From Pachypanchax playfairii (lineage: Eukaryota; Chordata; Actinopteri; Cyprinodontiformes; Aplocheilidae): a DNA stretch of 64,000 bases. This document shows positions 61,453 to 64,000 of this stretch, one piece after another (position 1 is the stretch's first letter; each line of letters starts with the position of its first letter). Location: the NCBI GenBank assembly GCA_006937955.1, contig SSNP01000014.1, positions 811,777 to 875,776 on the forward strand. Reading direction: 5' to 3'. The position numbers were made by a program, and so were the translations under genes. The notes beneath the pieces are model-generated. The model saw only the letters and a program-made list of their open reading frames with translations, did not search any database and was not told where the DNA came from.

Positions 61453-64000
61453 GATAGCTCACTGGGGCTGATCGCAGCCTGGGTCTTCCTGCTGGATTAG
61501 AGGAAAATATCAGTCAGCACGTTGTCACTAAAGGGATTAAATCAAATCACATATACACCTGAGCTTGAAAAGGAGGTTTGAAAAAAAAAGAACCAAAGGG
61601 GTAAATTAAGAGATTATAGAAGAGCGTTAAATGAACTAGTTTTCCTGCAGAAATGATCCATCAGAGACCTGAATATTAAGAATTGAACAGTTTGTAGTAA
61701 TTGTTTTCTCAGTTTGTGCCAGCTGCAGACTAAATGTACCGGTTTGAAGAATACAGCAGCCGACATATGCTTTTTATTTTTCTGAAAATCAACAGAAAAC
61801 AAAAACTAAAAGAATCTGCAGCACAACATTTATACATTTAGGCCCATTTTTGACAGAAGTGACCATATTTGATACAAAAGGAACTAAAAATAATCCTTGA
61901 ATGCTAAAAGAAAACATATATTTAAGGTTTAAAATCTATCAAACAAACACACAAATAGAAATATGAGAATTTATCTAATTCTGCTATAATAAATAAAAAA
62001 AAACAGGCCTGTATGGAAGCCTGCTGATGCCAAAAGCATGTCACAAGTCAGGACAGTCGATTTATATTCTCTGCTCTTCATCACCGTCTTCAGGTTTGAG
62101 AAACGATGTATATTACTTCTGTATACGACAAGCAGAACCAGTTTTATGGTGTTGCTATAAATTTATATCGCTATTAAAGTATCTGTTTAAAATAAGTATT
62201 CAATAACATTTGATGTTATTGTGTAGATTTAAACTCCTGTAACTGCATTTAGAAACTCCTCCTGCAGCTTCAGGTCTGGTCTGGCTGCAGGGAAACGCTA
62301 ATCAGCGCAGAGACCTTGGTGTCTTCTTATCCTGTAAATTTATGGCCGTATTGATCAGCAGAGAATCCCTTAAAGCAGGTTGTGCTGTTTGCAGCTCTGT
62401 CAGAAGAAATGACAACCTGCGTCTGAACAAAGCTGAAGAAATCCTTCTGTAGAATAAGCCTGAAATTGAGAGTTTCAGTAATAATCACTTTTGACTTCCT
62501 CTTTGATTATCTGAGCGAGTCAGCAACATTTGAACACCAGAAGAAGAAGAAGAAGAAGCCTTCAGGCCATCATGAAATACACTGATGTATGCGAATCAGG
62601 TATCTGCAAATGCAACCAATGCAACACAGAAGCATATGGTGTAAACAGTTAATCAATGATGCTACATATGGAAACAACTTTATTTTCCTCACTACGCAGT
62701 CGTCTTCAGCAAGACTAATACCAGCCTGCAGCATTCAGCTGTCAGATAGCCTTTTTTTTTTTCCTTGTTCAGTGTCTGTATTTTTGTTTTTATTTCTCCC
62801 CGAGGGCTCAGAGGGCAGCGAAACCACAGAACAAAATGTTCAGTGATGAGCTGCAGCAACATGATTACCTCTGCTTCAGAAAAGAAGATGAGACCGAGCT
62901 GTTTTACTCAGGTGCTCAGAAATAAACAAATATTCTCTCAGTTTTTCTTTTTTCCCCGTCCCGTCTGATCAACAGACAGGCTCACTCCTCAGCTCAACCG
63001 AGCTCATCTGAAGAACTCTGAATTTTATAATATTTGTCAGCAGGAGGGGAAACGACGGGGGAAATCCCTTCACAAGCAGAAAACAAGACATACGTTGGAA
63101 CAGCTTCCATTAAAATGTGGCGTTACTTAAAAAAAGGATCCGAAATTAAATACAAATGTGTGATTTTGCTTGTTAAGGCAGTTTTAAGTGTTGCTCCTTC
63201 GTATGATGCTGTTACAGGAGTAACTGTCACCAGTTTGTGCTTTCAAGGATCTTTCTAGAGTAAATAACAAGGACGCAAAGTTTAGGAATGTTTAATTCTT
63301 GCCACTCTCGAGCCGTGCAGCTGATAAGCAGCGGGATGTGGCCCACTGAGGGCCTGCCAGGAAGATAAAAAAACCTTCTGCTTTGTTGTCTATCTAACTG
63401 TTCCCCATGGTGTTGAGATAAGAATGTTTAAACAGACCAAATTATATTCAAGTCTTCCTCTGGACAAAGACAGAATGGGACAGCTATGCCAGGGATTTTG
63501 GGACATTTTGTGCAGCAACAGAAGGTTTTTCTAATGCTTGTGGTAATAAATAAAGCTTGAAGGTCTTCTGAAGTGGAGTTCTGTGGAAAGGTCGTGAACA
63601 ATTCATCTCCTGCCTAATGTGGATAGTTTTTTTTTTTTTTGGACAACAGATTGAAAGTGAGTTGCTGCTTCTTAAAACTTTTTTTTATGTCCAGGTAATC
63701 CGGACTATGTGAAAGCTGAATGTGCAGGATGATCCAAACCCATCCGACGCTGAGCCTGATCTAAGTATTGCTTCACCTGCTCGCAAGCAGGAAAAAGCTT
63801 TGAATTATACAGGCAGCAGCATCTGTCTGACCTTCTGTCAGTCTACTTTATGACTTTGTAGCTGCATCAAAGGTCAGAGCAAAAATATATAGAGACAAAT
63901 AACACAGAAATCCTCCTTCTCAACAAACTTAAGATAAAAGACGACCTCTTCCGTCTCATGTCCTGTTTGCAGATCCTGACTGATTGATGATTAAACAACT
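61453..64000. other. Region upstream of fam222a
   Basis: Holds the 5' UTR and promoter of fam222a near 61453-61500. The rest is AT-rich, with a (GAA)n run near 62540-62558. Short open frames at 62589-63258 have no recognisable content. No gene is called. Confidence 0.5.

Noticed and set aside
62589..63258. Small plus-strand frames upstream of fam222a
   Set aside because: Short, low in codon structure and without splice partners.

Overview
This 64 kb window is nuclear DNA of a bony fish, most likely a percomorph teleost. It is AT-rich, and every gene is split by GT-AG introns (plus two GC-AG introns). The repeats are typical of fish: Tc1/mariner DNA elements, a hAT-like element, an L2-type LINE end and long (TG)n tracts. 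No bacterial, viral, plasmid or CRISPR features were seen.

Nine protein genes were rebuilt by joining exons at splice sites, and eight are complete. Left to right: bbln (-, cut by the left edge downstream of its stop), surf2 (+), surf4 (+), prodh (-), srsf9 (+), sgsm1 (-), git2 (+), gltp (+) and fam222a (-). For eight of them the summed exons are a whole number of codons with one open frame and a product close to the vertebrate family length; bbln also closes in frame but is about 28 residues longer than the mammalian protein.

Layout. 1-8760 holds bbln, with surf2 transcribed away from it, then the ER cargo receptor gene surf4 in the same direction as surf2. 8760-12300 is mainly repeats (a Tc1-like remnant and an L2 LINE end). 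12.3-19.4 kb is prodh, mitochondrial proline oxidation, with a 356-bp tandem duplication between (TG)n tracts in one intron. 21-25.2 kb is srsf9, a splicing factor, with a minisatellite in its second intron. 26-37.7 kb is sgsm1, a RUN-TBC RabGAP, facing srsf9 tail to tail; one intron carries a Tc1 insertion and a probable assembly error. 38.9-47.1 kb is git2, an ArfGAP scaffold that starts 1.2 kb from sgsm1 in the opposite direction. 48.9-50.7 kb is gltp. 52.0-61.5 kb is fam222a, whose first coding exon lies 7.6 kb upstream across an intron with a 30-bp minisatellite and an N gap.

The genes do not form one pathway. They are a conserved syntenic block: bbln/surf2/surf4 sit on human 9q34, prodh/sgsm1 on 22q11, and srsf9/git2/gltp/fam222a on 12q24. 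I found no convincing new biological system. The best leads are the srsf9 intron minisatellite with a copy of the exon-2 donor site, an unassigned exon-like segment at 51.07-51.15 kb, two GC-AG introns, a CA repeat beside a prodh donor site, and an empty-site/filled-site pair of a young Tc1 element that looks like two merged haplotypes.
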